The notes: a model not told the origin generated them from the letters alone. A stretch of DNA of 10,842 nucleotides from an uncultured Bacteroidota bacterium (GCA_903908015.1 CAIVQI010000119.1:1-10842), one strand, 5' to 3'. Shown: positions 1 to 7,696, counted from the stretch's first letter. Made by a program: numbers and translations.

Positions 1-1171
1 CCTTTCAGCCTCAGCTCAGGGTTTTAAGGGGATAATTCTACCCTTGGAGAACGCCCGTGAAGCGGCGCTTGCTGAGCACATTGCTGTTTATGGCCTCAGC
101 CATCTGCGGGAGTTGATCAAATTTTTTCAAAATCCAGGGTCTATTCAAGCAGCTGAACCTATTCCCTTTGAGGCTGATGCAGGCTTAACCACTGACTTTG
201 CAGGTGATTGGTCGGATATAAAAGGGCATGACGGGGTGAAGCGGGCGCTGGAGATCGCAGCTGCCGGATGCCACAATGCCCTACTTGTGGGTCCACCTGG
301 CACGGGCAAAACCATGCTCGCGCAGCGTATTACAGGCATCATGCCCCGGTTAACACCCGATCAGGCCCGAACTTGTCTGCAAATCGCCTCGGCGCGTGAT
401 GCTGCCAGTGGTCAGCACGCATTGAACGGAAGCCGGCCATTCAGGAGTCCGCATCACAGCGGTTCAGGCATTGCCCTGGTCGGTGGGGCGAGTCCACCCC
501 TACCCGGTGAAGTGAGCCTGGCCCATAACGGTGTACTTTTCCTCGATGAGTTACCTGAATTTAGTCGAACAGCCTTGGAAATGCTGCGGCAACCCATGGA
601 GGATGGCGTCATCCACTTGAGTCGGGCCCGACATTCGATCACCTACCCTGCCCGCTTTTTGTTGATTGCCGCCATGAATCCTTGCCCCTGCGGGTACTTC
701 ACCCATCCCAGCCGTGCCTGTACCTGTAGCCCCATGTCCATTCAGCGGTATTTATCAAAAATCAGTGGTCCATTGCTCGACCGAATGGATCTCCATCTCG
801 AAGTAGCGGCCCCACATTTCGACGAGCTTGTGGACGTGCGACCCCTGGAATCGACAGACATAGTGCGAAAACGGGTGATGGCGGCGTGGCAAAGGCAAGT
901 GGAACGGCATGCACCACGTGGGGTTGTGCCCAACGCCCATCTTCTAACGGCCGATATGGAGCGCTTTTGTAGGCCCGATCCTAATGCCCTTGCCTTGTTG
1001 CGGAAGGCATCGGAACCCCTGCAGCTCAGCGCCCGGGCCCACCAACGGGTGCTTAAAGTCGCCCGAACTATAGCTGATCTCGACGGTCGCCCTCAAATTA
1101 CAGCCATCGATATAGCAGAGGCGCTTCAATACCGAAGTATGCGCAGCAACCGTTGGGTAAATGCCGTATAA
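1..1171 (+). CDS. comM: ComM/YifB family Mg-chelatase-like AAA+ ATPase, 5'-truncated by window edge
   Basis: The frame is open from base 2 through the TTG at 44, and residues before that TTG (AQGFKGIILP) already match the family. The true start therefore lies upstream and TTG 44 is not a start. Counting from codon 44, the protein shows Walker A GPPGTGKT (83-90), Walker B VLFLDELPE (164-172), a cysteine cluster NPCPCG plus CTC (212-228), an arginine-finger region GPLLDRMDLHLEV (242-254) and a C-terminal Mg-chelatase-type helical domain with LSARAHQRVLKVARTIADL (328-346). About 375-390 residues are present against roughly 510 in the family, so the N-terminal Lon-protease-like fold is mostly missing. 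Characterised ComM proteins are hexameric cytoplasmic helicases that drive branch migration while transformed DNA is integrated; many non-competent bacteria also carry the family, so a competence role is inference here. The gene ends in TAA and converges on polA. Confidence 0.93.
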   Translation, partial: LSASAQGFKGIILPLENAREAALAEHIAVYGLSHLRELIKFFQNPGSIQAAEPIPFEADAGLTTDFAGDWSDIKGHDGVKRALEIAAAGCHNALLVGPPGTGKTMLAQRITGIMPRLTPDQARTCLQIASARDAASGQHALNGSRPFRSPHHSGSGIALVGGASPPLPGEVSLAHNGVLFLDELPEFSRTALEMLRQPMEDGVIHLSRARHSITYPARFLLIAAMNPCPCGYFTHPSRACTCSPMSIQRYLSKISGPLLDRMDLHLEVAAPHFDELVDVRPLESTDIVRKRVMAAWQRQVERHAPRGVVPNAHLLTADMERFCRPDPNALALLRKASEPLQLSARAHQRVLKVARTIADLDGRPQITAIDIAEALQYRSMRSNRWVNAV

Positions 1172-1220
1172 TTCCGTTGAAGGCTCAATGGTTTTTCCAA
1201 TGCCTACTTGGTGTTCCAGA

Positions 1221-1300
1221 TGGCAAACAGGTTGTTTAACTGGCAAGCAGGTTGTTCAACTGGCAAACAGGTTGTTCAACTGGCAAGCAGGCTGTTCAAT
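1221..1300. repeat. Four tandem copies of a 20-bp repeat between comM and polA
   Basis: Four uninterrupted 20-bp copies start at 1221, 1241, 1261 and 1281. Copy 3 reads TGGCAAACAGGTTGTTCAAC. Copies 1 and 3 have AAACAGG where copies 2 and 4 have AAGCAGG, so the array looks like a duplicated 40-bp pair. Copy 1 also has TTTAAC for TTCAAC, and copy 4 has two further changes (GGCTG and CAAT). Copies 2 and 3 contain the near-palindrome GTTG-TT-CAAC. On the minus strand, copy 4 holds the polA stop TGA (1298-1296), and the same position gives TGA, TGA and TAA in copies 3, 2 and 1. Because 20 is not a multiple of 3, those stops fall in all three frames. There are no spacers, so this is not a CRISPR array. 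Confidence 0.95.
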
Positions 1301-4178
1301 GGGCTTCTAGCCAATGATCACCGACTCCAGCATCGACGACGACAGGAACTTTCAGGGGCAAGGCCTCCACCATCTCCTTGCAAACCAATGAACGAACGTC
1401 CTCAAGTTCGGGCCTATATACATCGAACACCAACTCATCATGTACCTGAAGGATCATGCGTGATCGAAATTGGGCACGTCGCATTTCACGGTGGATGCGA
1501 ATCATCGCCATCTTAATCATATCCGCAGCCGACCCTTGTATGGGTGCATTGATGGCGTTTCGTTCGGCGAATCCCCTTAAATTGGCATTGGCCGACTGAA
1601 TATCGCGAATGTAGCGCCTGCGGCCCATGAGGGTCTCCACATAGCCACGGCTTCGGGCTGAGGCTATAGTTTCGTGCATATAGTCTTTGATACCGGGGTA
1701 GGCCGCGAAGTACTGGTTGATGAGATTGGCGGCTTCGTGCCTGGGTATGCCTAAGCGCTGACTCAACCCAAATGCTGAAATGCCATAAATGATGCCGAAA
1801 TTAACTGTTTTCGCTTTCCGGCGGAGGTGTTCATCGACCTCGGCGGGTTCGATGCCATAGACGCGAGCAGCTGTGGCCGCGTGGATGTCGAGGCCATTGG
1901 CAAAGGCCTGCATCATATGGGGATCACCGCTCACAGACGCCATAATCCGCAGCTCGATTTGGCTGTAGTCGGCCGACAGCAGACAGTGGTCGGCGTCGCG
2001 AGCCACAAAAGCCTTGCGAATTTCTCGTCCCTTTTCAGTCCGTATCGGAATGTTCTGCAGATTGGGTTGATTGCTGCTGAGGCGCCCTGTGGCTGCAACC
2101 GCTTGGTTATATGAAGTGTGTACCCTTCCGGTTTGTGGATGAATCAGGTTGGCCAGGGCTTCGGTGTAGGTCGACCGCAATTTCTGGGCCTGCCGAAAAT
2201 CGAGCACCGCGCGCACCACTGGGTGCCGGGCTGCAAGTCCGAGCAGCACCTCTTCATCGGTTTTGTATTGTCCACTCGGTGTTTTCTTGGCTTTGGGGTC
2301 GAGTCGGAGGTTTCCAAAAAGCACGTCCCCCAATTGTCGCGGCGACGACAGATTGAATGTCACACCTGCAAAATCGAACACCTCCTGTTCTTTCTCCATC
2401 ATTTGTTGGGCAAGATCAGTCGATAATTCACGGAGTACGACAGGATCCACACGTACACCCTCCCATTCCATGTCGGCCAAAACAGGAAGCAGCGGCATCT
2501 CCAGATCTGTGAATAATTTCTCGACCCCCTTTTCCCGCAGCATCGGCATAAACTTCTGCTGCAGCTGGAGCGTAACGTCTGCATCCTCTGAGGCATATTG
2601 TGCCACCATCTCGGGATCCACATCGCGCATACTGCGCTGCCCAGTCCCCTTTTTTCCGATGAGCTCTGAAATGGGCTGTGGCCGATAATGCAAATACACC
2701 TCACTCATGTGCTCCATATTGTGGCGCGACTCAGGGTCCATGAGGTAATGGGCCAACATGGTATCCCAAAGGGTCCCACTGAACTCAACCCCATAGCGCC
2801 GCATGATGTGCAGGTCAAACTTCAGGTTTTGGCCGACGATCAGTAGGTCCTTGCGCGCAAAAACCGGACGGAATTGGTCGACCACCGCTTCAATTTGGGA
2901 TGGATCTGAGCCGCAATCCACATAAAATCCTGTGCCCGCAGCAAAGCTAAACGACATCCCCACCAAATCCGCGGTAAGGGGATCGAGACCGGTGGATTCA
3001 GTATCGAAGGCGACAAGCGGCTCCTGAAGAAGCCGTTCCACCAGCAACCGTCTGGCGGACACATCATTCACCAGCTGATAATGTGACTGCACATCAGCCA
3101 TGGTACGGTATGGCTTAGACGTTAAGCCCGAAGGATGAGGCGCCTGCTGATGGATGCCCCCATGTGCGATATTTTGCTGCGAATGATCCGTAACCGCATC
3201 CCCTCCGCTGTCAAACAACTCCATTTGATAGCCCTTGGAAATTGTTCTATTGTCTGTTTCGGATAAAGTAGCACTGGAGGTTGGCCGTTGAACTCCTCCA
3301 TCAAATAAATTCTGGACCCGTTTCCAGAGTGTCTTAAACTCTAATTCATGAAATACCTCCTCAATAGCCGACCATTGGGGGGCGGCTCTTCTGAGCGAAT
3401 CGATGCCTACGGCAACCGGCACATCACGGTCTATAGTGGCCAGCTCCTTGCTCAAAAGGGCTTGTTGACCATATTCCCGCATCCGATCCTGCAATTTTCC
3501 TTTCAACTCGTGGGCATGAGCAATGACCTCCTCTACGCTCCCATATTGTCCAATCAAAGCCTTGGCCGTCTTTTCACCGACCCCTGGAACCCCTGGAATA
3601 TTGTCGACTGAGTCGCCCCACAGGCCCAAAATATCGATGATTTGCTCTGGCCGCTTTATCTCCCACCGGTCACAAACCTCAGGTATCCCCATCACCTCAA
3701 TTCCATTGCCCATGCGCGCTGGTTTGTACAGAAAAATACGGTCCGTCACCAGTTGTGCAAAATCCTTATCGGACGTTACCATATACACCCGGAGGCCTTC
3801 CCGCTCCGCCTGACCGGCCAACGTACCAATGATGTCGTCGGCTTCATAACCAGGCATTTTTAGCAATGGTATATTCATGACCGACAGAATTTGCTCAATC
3901 AGCGGCAGGTTGGACGCCAAATCCTCCGGCATTTCATCTCGATGTCCTTTGTAATCGGGATACCGAATATGCCGGTGAGTGGGCTCCGATGTATCGAAGG
4001 CCACCGCCAAATGGGTAGGTTTATCGCGCTCAATAAGATCGATCAATGCCATGGTGAATCCGAAGGCGGCGGAGGTATTCAAGCCTTGGGATGTGCGCCT
4101 GGGGTTGTTGGCAAAAGCGAAAAAGGCCCTGAAAATCAGGGCCATTCCGTCTAATAAGAAAAGCTTTTGATCACCCAC
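1296..4178 (-). CDS. polA: DNA polymerase I with 5'-3' exonuclease, 3'-5' exonuclease and polymerase domains
   Basis: This 960-residue protein is full length for Pol I, which fills gaps and removes RNA primers in replication and repair. The 5' nuclease spans about 1-290, with LLDGMALIFRAF at 8-19, SDKDF at 136-140 and the helix-hairpin-helix region GDSVDNIPGVPGVGEKTA at 188-205. A hydrophilic linker (about 296-355) follows. The proofreading domain keeps all three motifs: DTEST (392-396), NLKFD (451-455) and YASEDADVT (528-536). The polymerase has motif A DYSQIE (737-742), the O helix with R786, K790, F794 and Y798, and motif C QVHDE (911-915). All catalytic acidic residues look intact, so three activities are expected. 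The start is GTG at 4178; an in-frame TAA lies two codons further upstream, and no ATG occurs before residue 12, which is already inside the conserved fold. The TGA stop lies inside the 20-bp repeat array. Confidence 0.98.
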   Translation of the reverse strand: MGDQKLFLLDGMALIFRAFFAFANNPRRTSQGLNTSAAFGFTMALIDLIERDKPTHLAVAFDTSEPTHRHIRYPDYKGHRDEMPEDLASNLPLIEQILSVMNIPLLKMPGYEADDIIGTLAGQAEREGLRVYMVTSDKDFAQLVTDRIFLYKPARMGNGIEVMGIPEVCDRWEIKRPEQIIDILGLWGDSVDNIPGVPGVGEKTAKALIGQYGSVEEVIAHAHELKGKLQDRMREYGQQALLSKELATIDRDVPVAVGIDSLRRAAPQWSAIEEVFHELEFKTLWKRVQNLFDGGVQRPTSSATLSETDNRTISKGYQMELFDSGGDAVTDHSQQNIAHGGIHQQAPHPSGLTSKPYRTMADVQSHYQLVNDVSARRLLVERLLQEPLVAFDTESTGLDPLTADLVGMSFSFAAGTGFYVDCGSDPSQIEAVVDQFRPVFARKDLLIVGQNLKFDLHIMRRYGVEFSGTLWDTMLAHYLMDPESRHNMEHMSEVYLHYRPQPISELIGKKGTGQRSMRDVDPEMVAQYASEDADVTLQLQQKFMPMLREKGVEKLFTDLEMPLLPVLADMEWEGVRVDPVVLRELSTDLAQQMMEKEQEVFDFAGVTFNLSSPRQLGDVLFGNLRLDPKAKKTPSGQYKTDEEVLLGLAARHPVVRAVLDFRQAQKLRSTYTEALANLIHPQTGRVHTSYNQAVAATGRLSSNQPNLQNIPIRTEKGREIRKAFVARDADHCLLSADYSQIELRIMASVSGDPHMMQAFANGLDIHAATAARVYGIEPAEVDEHLRRKAKTVNFGIIYGISAFGLSQRLGIPRHEAANLINQYFAAYPGIKDYMHETIASARSRGYVETLMGRRRYIRDIQSANANLRGFAERNAINAPIQGSAADMIKMAMIRIHREMRRAQFRSRMILQVHDELVFDVYRPELEDVRSLVCKEMVEALPLKVPVVVDAGVGDHWLEAH

Positions 4179-4225
4179 AATGGATTAGGGTTTTATTGCT
4201 TGAGAAAAATTGCCTGCGATGAAGT

Positions 4226-4265
4226 GCTCAATCGAATGGGCGCACAATCGTAGGTGGAATTGAGC
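4226..4265. repeat. Imperfect inverted repeat between tlpA-like gene and polA
   Basis: The arms GCTCAAT (4226-4232) and ATTGAGC (4259-4265) are perfect 7-bp complements. Inside them CGAATG (4233-4238) can pair with CAATCG (4245-4250) with one A-A mismatch, leaving a 6-base loop and an 8-base bulge on one side. Read on the minus strand, the structure starts six bases after the stop codon of the thioredoxin gene and ends about 50 bases before the polA start. No T-run follows directly, although a run of five T lies roughly 15 bases further on (minus strand), so it is a poor intrinsic terminator. It could be a weak terminator, an mRNA-stabilising structure or chance. Confidence 0.35.
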
Positions 4266-4270
4266 CGCTG

Positions 4271-4807
4271 TTAATTGGCCTGAAACTCCTTCAGCTTGGC
4301 CTCCAGAGCGGCCCCACGCAGGTTCTTGCCCACAATGGTCCCCTCGCCATCGATCAGGTAGCTCATCGGTATGCCATAAACCTGGTATTCCATGGCGGCT
4401 GCATTGCGCCAGCCTTGTAAATCACCCACGTGGTACGGCCAAACCAAGCCATCTTTCTCGATTCCCTGGACCCACTTTTCTTTGTTGTTGTCGAGCGATA
4501 CACTAAAGACCGTAAAACCATTTCCATTTTTGAATTTGGTTGATTTAAACTGGTTATAGGCAGCCACAACATTGGGGTTTTCCATACGGCATGGGCCGCA
4601 CCAAGAGGCCCAAAAATCGATGAGTACCATTTTTCCGCGGAGTGAACTCAGCGACATGGGTTTACCCTCTGTGTTGTTCATGGTGATTTCAGGTGCCTTG
4701 GCTCCGATTTTGAAGCCGCGATCGGGCTGCATCTGGGCACATGAGAAATTCGGCGTTAAGGCCGTGAGCGATATGAGCAATACGGCGGCAATGACGGTGC
4801 TTTTCAT
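4271..4807 (-). CDS. Secreted TlpA-like thioredoxin-fold thiol-disulfide oxidoreductase
   Basis: The 178-residue protein starts at an ATG with an N-terminal signal peptide: MKST, a hydrophobic core at 5-18, and a likely signal peptidase I site after Ala24 (SCA before QMQP). Cys23 is not in a good lipobox, so a lipoprotein is less likely. The mature part is an AhpC/TSA-redoxin-type thioredoxin fold: IGAKAPEITMNN (34-45), LRGKMVLIDFWASWCGPC (56-73) with redox cysteines C70 and C73, and the cis-proline segment GIPMSYLID (145-153). This is the TlpA/ResA group, which acts outside the cytoplasmic membrane to reduce disulfides, for example in cytochrome c maturation. The particular partner cannot be told from the neighbours, which are polA and an outer-membrane protein. 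The leader carries a 15-bp tandem duplication close to the start. It is followed by polA on the same strand after 92 bp. Confidence 0.9.
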   Translation of the reverse strand: MKSTVIAAVLLISLTALTPNFSCAQMQPDRGFKIGAKAPEITMNNTEGKPMSLSSLRGKMVLIDFWASWCGPCRMENPNVVAAYNQFKSTKFKNGNGFTVFSVSLDNNKEKWVQGIEKDGLVWPYHVGDLQGWRNAAAMEYQVYGIPMSYLIDGEGTIVGKNLRGAALEAKLKEFQAN

Positions 4808-4813
4808 TTTTTT

Positions 4814-4843
4814 AAATTGTTTTAGGTTAAATTGTTTTCGGTT
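4814..4843. repeat. 15-bp tandem duplication in the leader of the tlpA-like gene
   Basis: AAATTGTTTTAGGTT (4814-4828) is followed immediately by AAATTGTTTTCGGTT (4829-4843), with 14 of 15 positions identical. The pair lies 7 bp from the ATG at 4807 on the minus strand, so it would be transcribed as an A-rich 5' leader (AACC-AAAACAATTT twice). It covers the place where a ribosome binding site would sit. Leaders without a Shine-Dalgarno sequence and rich in A are usual in Bacteroidota. Confidence 0.85.
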
Positions 4844-4952
4844 TTGACAATATTGGGCAGCAGGAAAAAGACTGTGTTAACGATTTACGGGGCAAGTGAT
4901 GAATGGGGGGTAAAAGTTGAATAGGGTGCCAAAATAAGAAAAATTCGGTCCA

Positions 4953-5918
4953 CTAGAATCGACGGATCCAAGAAACAAACGGAAAACGGATCAATTTATT
5001 GGCGGGCGCAGCCGTACCCGCTATAGGGGGTTCTGGTGCCCGCGGGTCGGGATAAGTGAGTCCGACTGCAGCCAATTGTATGTAACCACCCCTGCGCCGC
5101 TGCCAGCGCACACCCGGCATGAGCAGAGCAGCGCCACCCCCCGACAAGCGCCCGGCTTCAAACAACACAGCCAGTCGGTCACTCACGGCAACAAACCCGC
5201 CGGTCGATAAAAATGTTCCTCTGAGTTGGGGCTGTTCGGATGCATGGAGTTGACCCAAGCCCAACGAAAGGTTGTAGCGCCGATCACCCAAGGTGGCGGT
5301 TGCCGTCGGCAAAAAGAAATTTCCATTACCCCGTTGAAACAAATCCCCACCATAAAGTAGCCCCGCCCCTACATGTAAATAAGGCTTGATCTCGTGTCCA
5401 TAGCGGAGGCCCACCAATACCGGGTTGGCTATCCATGTGGTCTGAACACTGGCAGTGAATCCAGTTGCCACACCCATTTGTAACTCAGGTCCCCACAGGT
5501 TCATCAGTACGTAGTGATCGCCTGGATCAATGGGCTCGGCACTGCTCATCAGGAAATAACGATTCGCAAAAATGGGGTCGCGCCGGTCTGTGGTTTTTGG
5601 ATCTCGGTAGGGCATGATCGATTCTACCGTTTGCTTGGGGATTGAAACATCTCCTAAGCGTTTTGTGCGCAGAACCACTTCCCATTCATTCTCTCTGATG
5701 AGGTATCCATAGCGAAATTGACCGTCCAGAAGCGTCACCCGATAATAAACATTGACCTTTTTGTAGGGGTCATACCAATCGTAGGCTGGTCGCGGCATTT
5801 GGATTGAATCCCGTTGTTGGGCCCTTAGCCCCACAGACATGAGCAACAACAATGTCAAGAACAACTGAACAGAAATTTTAACCGCTCTAAACAGATGGTT
5901 GCTGCGAATAATTTGCAT
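4953..5918 (-). CDS. Predicted outer-membrane beta-barrel protein with N-terminal VTLxDG-type domain
   Basis: No characterised homologue is recognised. The ATG at 5918 gives 321 residues with a signal peptide: basic and polar residues at 1-14, hydrophobic core VQLFLTLLLLMSVGL (17-31) and probable cleavage after LRA (33), before QQRDS. An in-frame TTG at 5942 would add eight residues ahead of the signal peptide and is less likely. Residues about 59-103 (VTLLDGQFRYGYLI to SIPKQTVESI) fit a small all-beta unit common in Bacteroidota secreted proteins, in which a VTLxDG strand is followed by IPKxxIxxI. After NRYFLMSSAEPI (119-130) comes an alternating, glycine- and aromatic-rich region consistent with an outer-membrane barrel. 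The chain ends in FPFVSWIRRF, with a terminal Phe as in BAM-recognised barrels. It lies 103 bp after pruA and 145 bp before the thioredoxin gene. Its function is unknown. Confidence 0.75.
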   Translation of the reverse strand: MQIIRSNHLFRAVKISVQLFLTLLLLMSVGLRAQQRDSIQMPRPAYDWYDPYKKVNVYYRVTLLDGQFRYGYLIRENEWEVVLRTKRLGDVSIPKQTVESIMPYRDPKTTDRRDPIFANRYFLMSSAEPIDPGDHYVLMNLWGPELQMGVATGFTASVQTTWIANPVLVGLRYGHEIKPYLHVGAGLLYGGDLFQRGNGNFFLPTATATLGDRRYNLSLGLGQLHASEQPQLRGTFLSTGGFVAVSDRLAVLFEAGRLSGGGAALLMPGVRWQRRRGGYIQLAAVGLTYPDPRAPEPPIAGTAAPANKLIRFPFVSWIRRF

Positions 5919-6021
5919 AGCGCTAATATAGACCGAATTCAATGGTGAATTTGAATCGTACGCACCCCATCATTGGCCCGCACGCCTGGAGTGGTCTGCA
6001 AAACCCGTACCAAAACCAATA

Positions 6022-7644
6022 TTATCCCTGAAATGGGTAGCGGTAGGTTATGGGTGGCACCAGGTTTTCCTTGATGGTTCGGGCCGAGACCCAACGCAAA
6101 AGATTAAGAGAGGAGCCGGCCTTGTCGTTGGTACCCGATCCACGAGCGCCACCGAATGGTTGTTGTCCGACTACAGCACCGGTGGGCTTGTCGTTGATGT
6201 AGAAGTTCCCCGCTGAATGACGAAGACGCTCGGTGGCCAAGTCGAGTGCATACCGATCCTGGGCAATGACCGCGCCTGTGAGGGCATAGGGCGAAGTTTG
6301 GTCACACAACGCCAGAATTTCCTCGTATTCGGCATCGGGGTACACATACACCGTGAGGATGGGCCCAAACAGCTCCTCACATAGGGTCACATACTTGGGG
6401 TCGCTGGCCCTAATGATGGTTGGTTCTATGAAGTAGCCCTTTGATTTATCATAGCTACCCCCCGCTACAATCTCTTGTCCGTCGCGTCGCGCCTGTTCAA
6501 TTTGCGCTGCGAGTTTATCGAATGACTTCTCATCGATCACTGCGTTGATGAAGTTGGTGAACTCTTCAACCCCACCCATTTTCATATCAGCTAAATCTGC
6601 CAGAACGCGCTCCTTGACCGCTGGCCATAGGCTCTCCGGGATATAGGCCCTCGATGCCGCTGAGCATTTTTGTCCCTGATATTCGAAGGCCCCCCGCGAC
6701 AAGGCGGTTGCCAGTACATCAACCCGCGCCGAATGATGGGCAAGTACAAAATCTTTACCCCCTGTTTCCCCTACAATTCGGGGGTAACTCCTGTATCGAT
6801 GTATGTTGTTTCCGATTGACTTCCAGATGTCCTGGAAGACGCCTGTGGAACCGGTGAAATGAATACCTGCGAAGTCGGGGTGACTGAATATCACGTCGCC
6901 AGCAACGGGACCACTAACATATACCAGGTTGATGACTCCGTCGGGCAAACCAGCCTCACGGAAGAGCTGCATTAAGAAATAGGCCGAGTAGATCTGTGTG
7001 TTGGATGGCTTCCACACCACAGTGTTGCCCATCAGTGCAGGGGCTGTAGGTAAATTACCTGCAATGGAAGTGAAATTGAAGGGGGTTAGCGCGAATACAA
7101 AGCCTTCCAATGCGCGGTATTCGAGCCGATTCCAAGTGCCGGGGAGGCTTTCGGGTTGCTGCCGGTAGATTTCGGTCATGTATTGCACATTGAAACGGAA
7201 AAAGTCGATCAATTCGCAAGCGGCATCGATTTCTGCTTGAAAGGGGTTTTTGCTTTGACCAAGCATCGTGGAGGCGTTCAGTGTGTCGCGGTACGGACCC
7301 GCCAACAGCTCAGCCATCCTCAGAAATACGCCTGCCCTTTGTTCCCAGGGCAGTTGTTCCCAATCTTTTTTTGCCTTCAATGCCGCATCTATGGCCATGG
7401 CCACGTGCGAGGCGTCGCCTTCATGATAATGACCCAATGTATGGGCATGATCGTGTGGTGGAGCGATGCGTCGGGTTTTCCCCGTCCTCACTTCCTTCCC
7501 GCCAATAAACATGGGGATGTCGATCGATTGCGACCGCATTTCCTGTATTTTCTGATGCAGTGCTTTGGACTCACTGCTGCCGGGGGTGTAGCTGCGTACA
7601 ACTTCATTGCGCGCCTGTGGGGGTGTGAAAATACCGTATGACAT
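6022..7644 (-). CDS. pruA: L-glutamate gamma-semialdehyde (1-pyrroline-5-carboxylate) dehydrogenase
   Basis: This 540-residue aldehyde dehydrogenase carries out the second step of proline breakdown, oxidising glutamate gamma-semialdehyde to glutamate with NAD+ in the cytoplasm. ALDH hallmarks are all present: TPFNFTSIAGN (187-197) with the active-site Asn190, the cofactor-binding segment VVWKPSN (209-215), FTGSTGVFQDIWK (263-275), GETGGKDF with general base Glu293 (292-299), and GQKCSAASR with nucleophile Cys327 (324-332). GQQPFGGARGSGTNDKAG (493-510) matches the substrate-anchor region of P5C dehydrogenases. The N-terminal extension and length fit the stand-alone ALDH4A1-like form rather than the PutA fusion, and no proline dehydrogenase gene is in the window. 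The start is an ATG, with a TATCTTTG promoter element 37 bp before it. It is transcribed away from the membrane-protein gene at 7697. Confidence 0.96.
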   Translation of the reverse strand: MSYGIFTPPQARNEVVRSYTPGSSESKALHQKIQEMRSQSIDIPMFIGGKEVRTGKTRRIAPPHDHAHTLGHYHEGDASHVAMAIDAALKAKKDWEQLPWEQRAGVFLRMAELLAGPYRDTLNASTMLGQSKNPFQAEIDAACELIDFFRFNVQYMTEIYRQQPESLPGTWNRLEYRALEGFVFALTPFNFTSIAGNLPTAPALMGNTVVWKPSNTQIYSAYFLMQLFREAGLPDGVINLVYVSGPVAGDVIFSHPDFAGIHFTGSTGVFQDIWKSIGNNIHRYRSYPRIVGETGGKDFVLAHHSARVDVLATALSRGAFEYQGQKCSAASRAYIPESLWPAVKERVLADLADMKMGGVEEFTNFINAVIDEKSFDKLAAQIEQARRDGQEIVAGGSYDKSKGYFIEPTIIRASDPKYVTLCEELFGPILTVYVYPDAEYEEILALCDQTSPYALTGAVIAQDRYALDLATERLRHSAGNFYINDKPTGAVVGQQPFGGARGSGTNDKAGSSLNLLRWVSARTIKENLVPPITYRYPFQG

Positions 7645-7681
7645 ATTCTTCTGGTCGACCTGATTGCTTTTTTGGAAAATG

Positions 7682-7689
7682 CAAAGATA
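7682..7689 (-). promoter_or_regulatory. Bacteroidota-type -7 promoter element TATCTTTG upstream of pruA
   Basis: The minus strand reads TATCTTTG here, an exact match to the TAnnTTTG -7 element known from Bacteroidota housekeeping promoters, and it is followed by CA as often seen. It ends 37 bp before the pruA ATG, giving a predicted leader of about 30 nt. I see no clear TTTG or TTG at the expected -33 position, so only half of the promoter is supported. Its position also argues that the divergent membrane-protein gene does not start as far upstream as 7664 or 7679. Confidence 0.6.
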
Positions 7690-7696
7690 CGGACTA

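Noticed and set aside
44..46. TTG as the start of the ComM-like gene
   Set aside because: The frame is open upstream to the window edge and those residues continue the family alignment, so the gene is truncated rather than starting here.
1186..1202. Terminator for comM (CAATGG, TTTTT, CCAATG)
   Set aside because: The stem has only five pairs with an internal mismatch, and the T-run is in the loop rather than after the stem.
1221..1300. CRISPR array
   Set aside because: The copies abut with no spacers and there are no cas genes.
1208..1516. Plus-strand reading frame through the 20-bp array
   Set aside because: It runs through the repeat and then antisense to the conserved polA C terminus; the repeat period is not a multiple of three and there is no recognisable protein.
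2263..2688. 141-codon plus-strand frame inside polA
   Set aside because: It is antisense to the conserved polymerase and exonuclease domains, with a Ser/Arg-rich composition typical of shadow frames.
4930..4937. TTATTTTG as a -7 promoter element for the tlpA-like gene
   Set aside because: It misses the conserved A of TAnnTTTG, has no -33 partner and lies over 120 bp from the start.
4941..4960. Terminator after the outer-membrane protein gene
   Set aside because: A four-base stem (ATTC/GAAT) with a nine-base loop before a T-rich stretch on the minus strand is too weak to call.
5940..5942. TTG start for the outer-membrane protein
   Set aside because: It adds eight residues before a complete signal peptide; the ATG at 5918 is a better start.
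7156..7641. 161-codon plus-strand frame opposite pruA
   Set aside because: It is antisense to a highly conserved dehydrogenase, has no family features and is explained by the codon bias of pruA.
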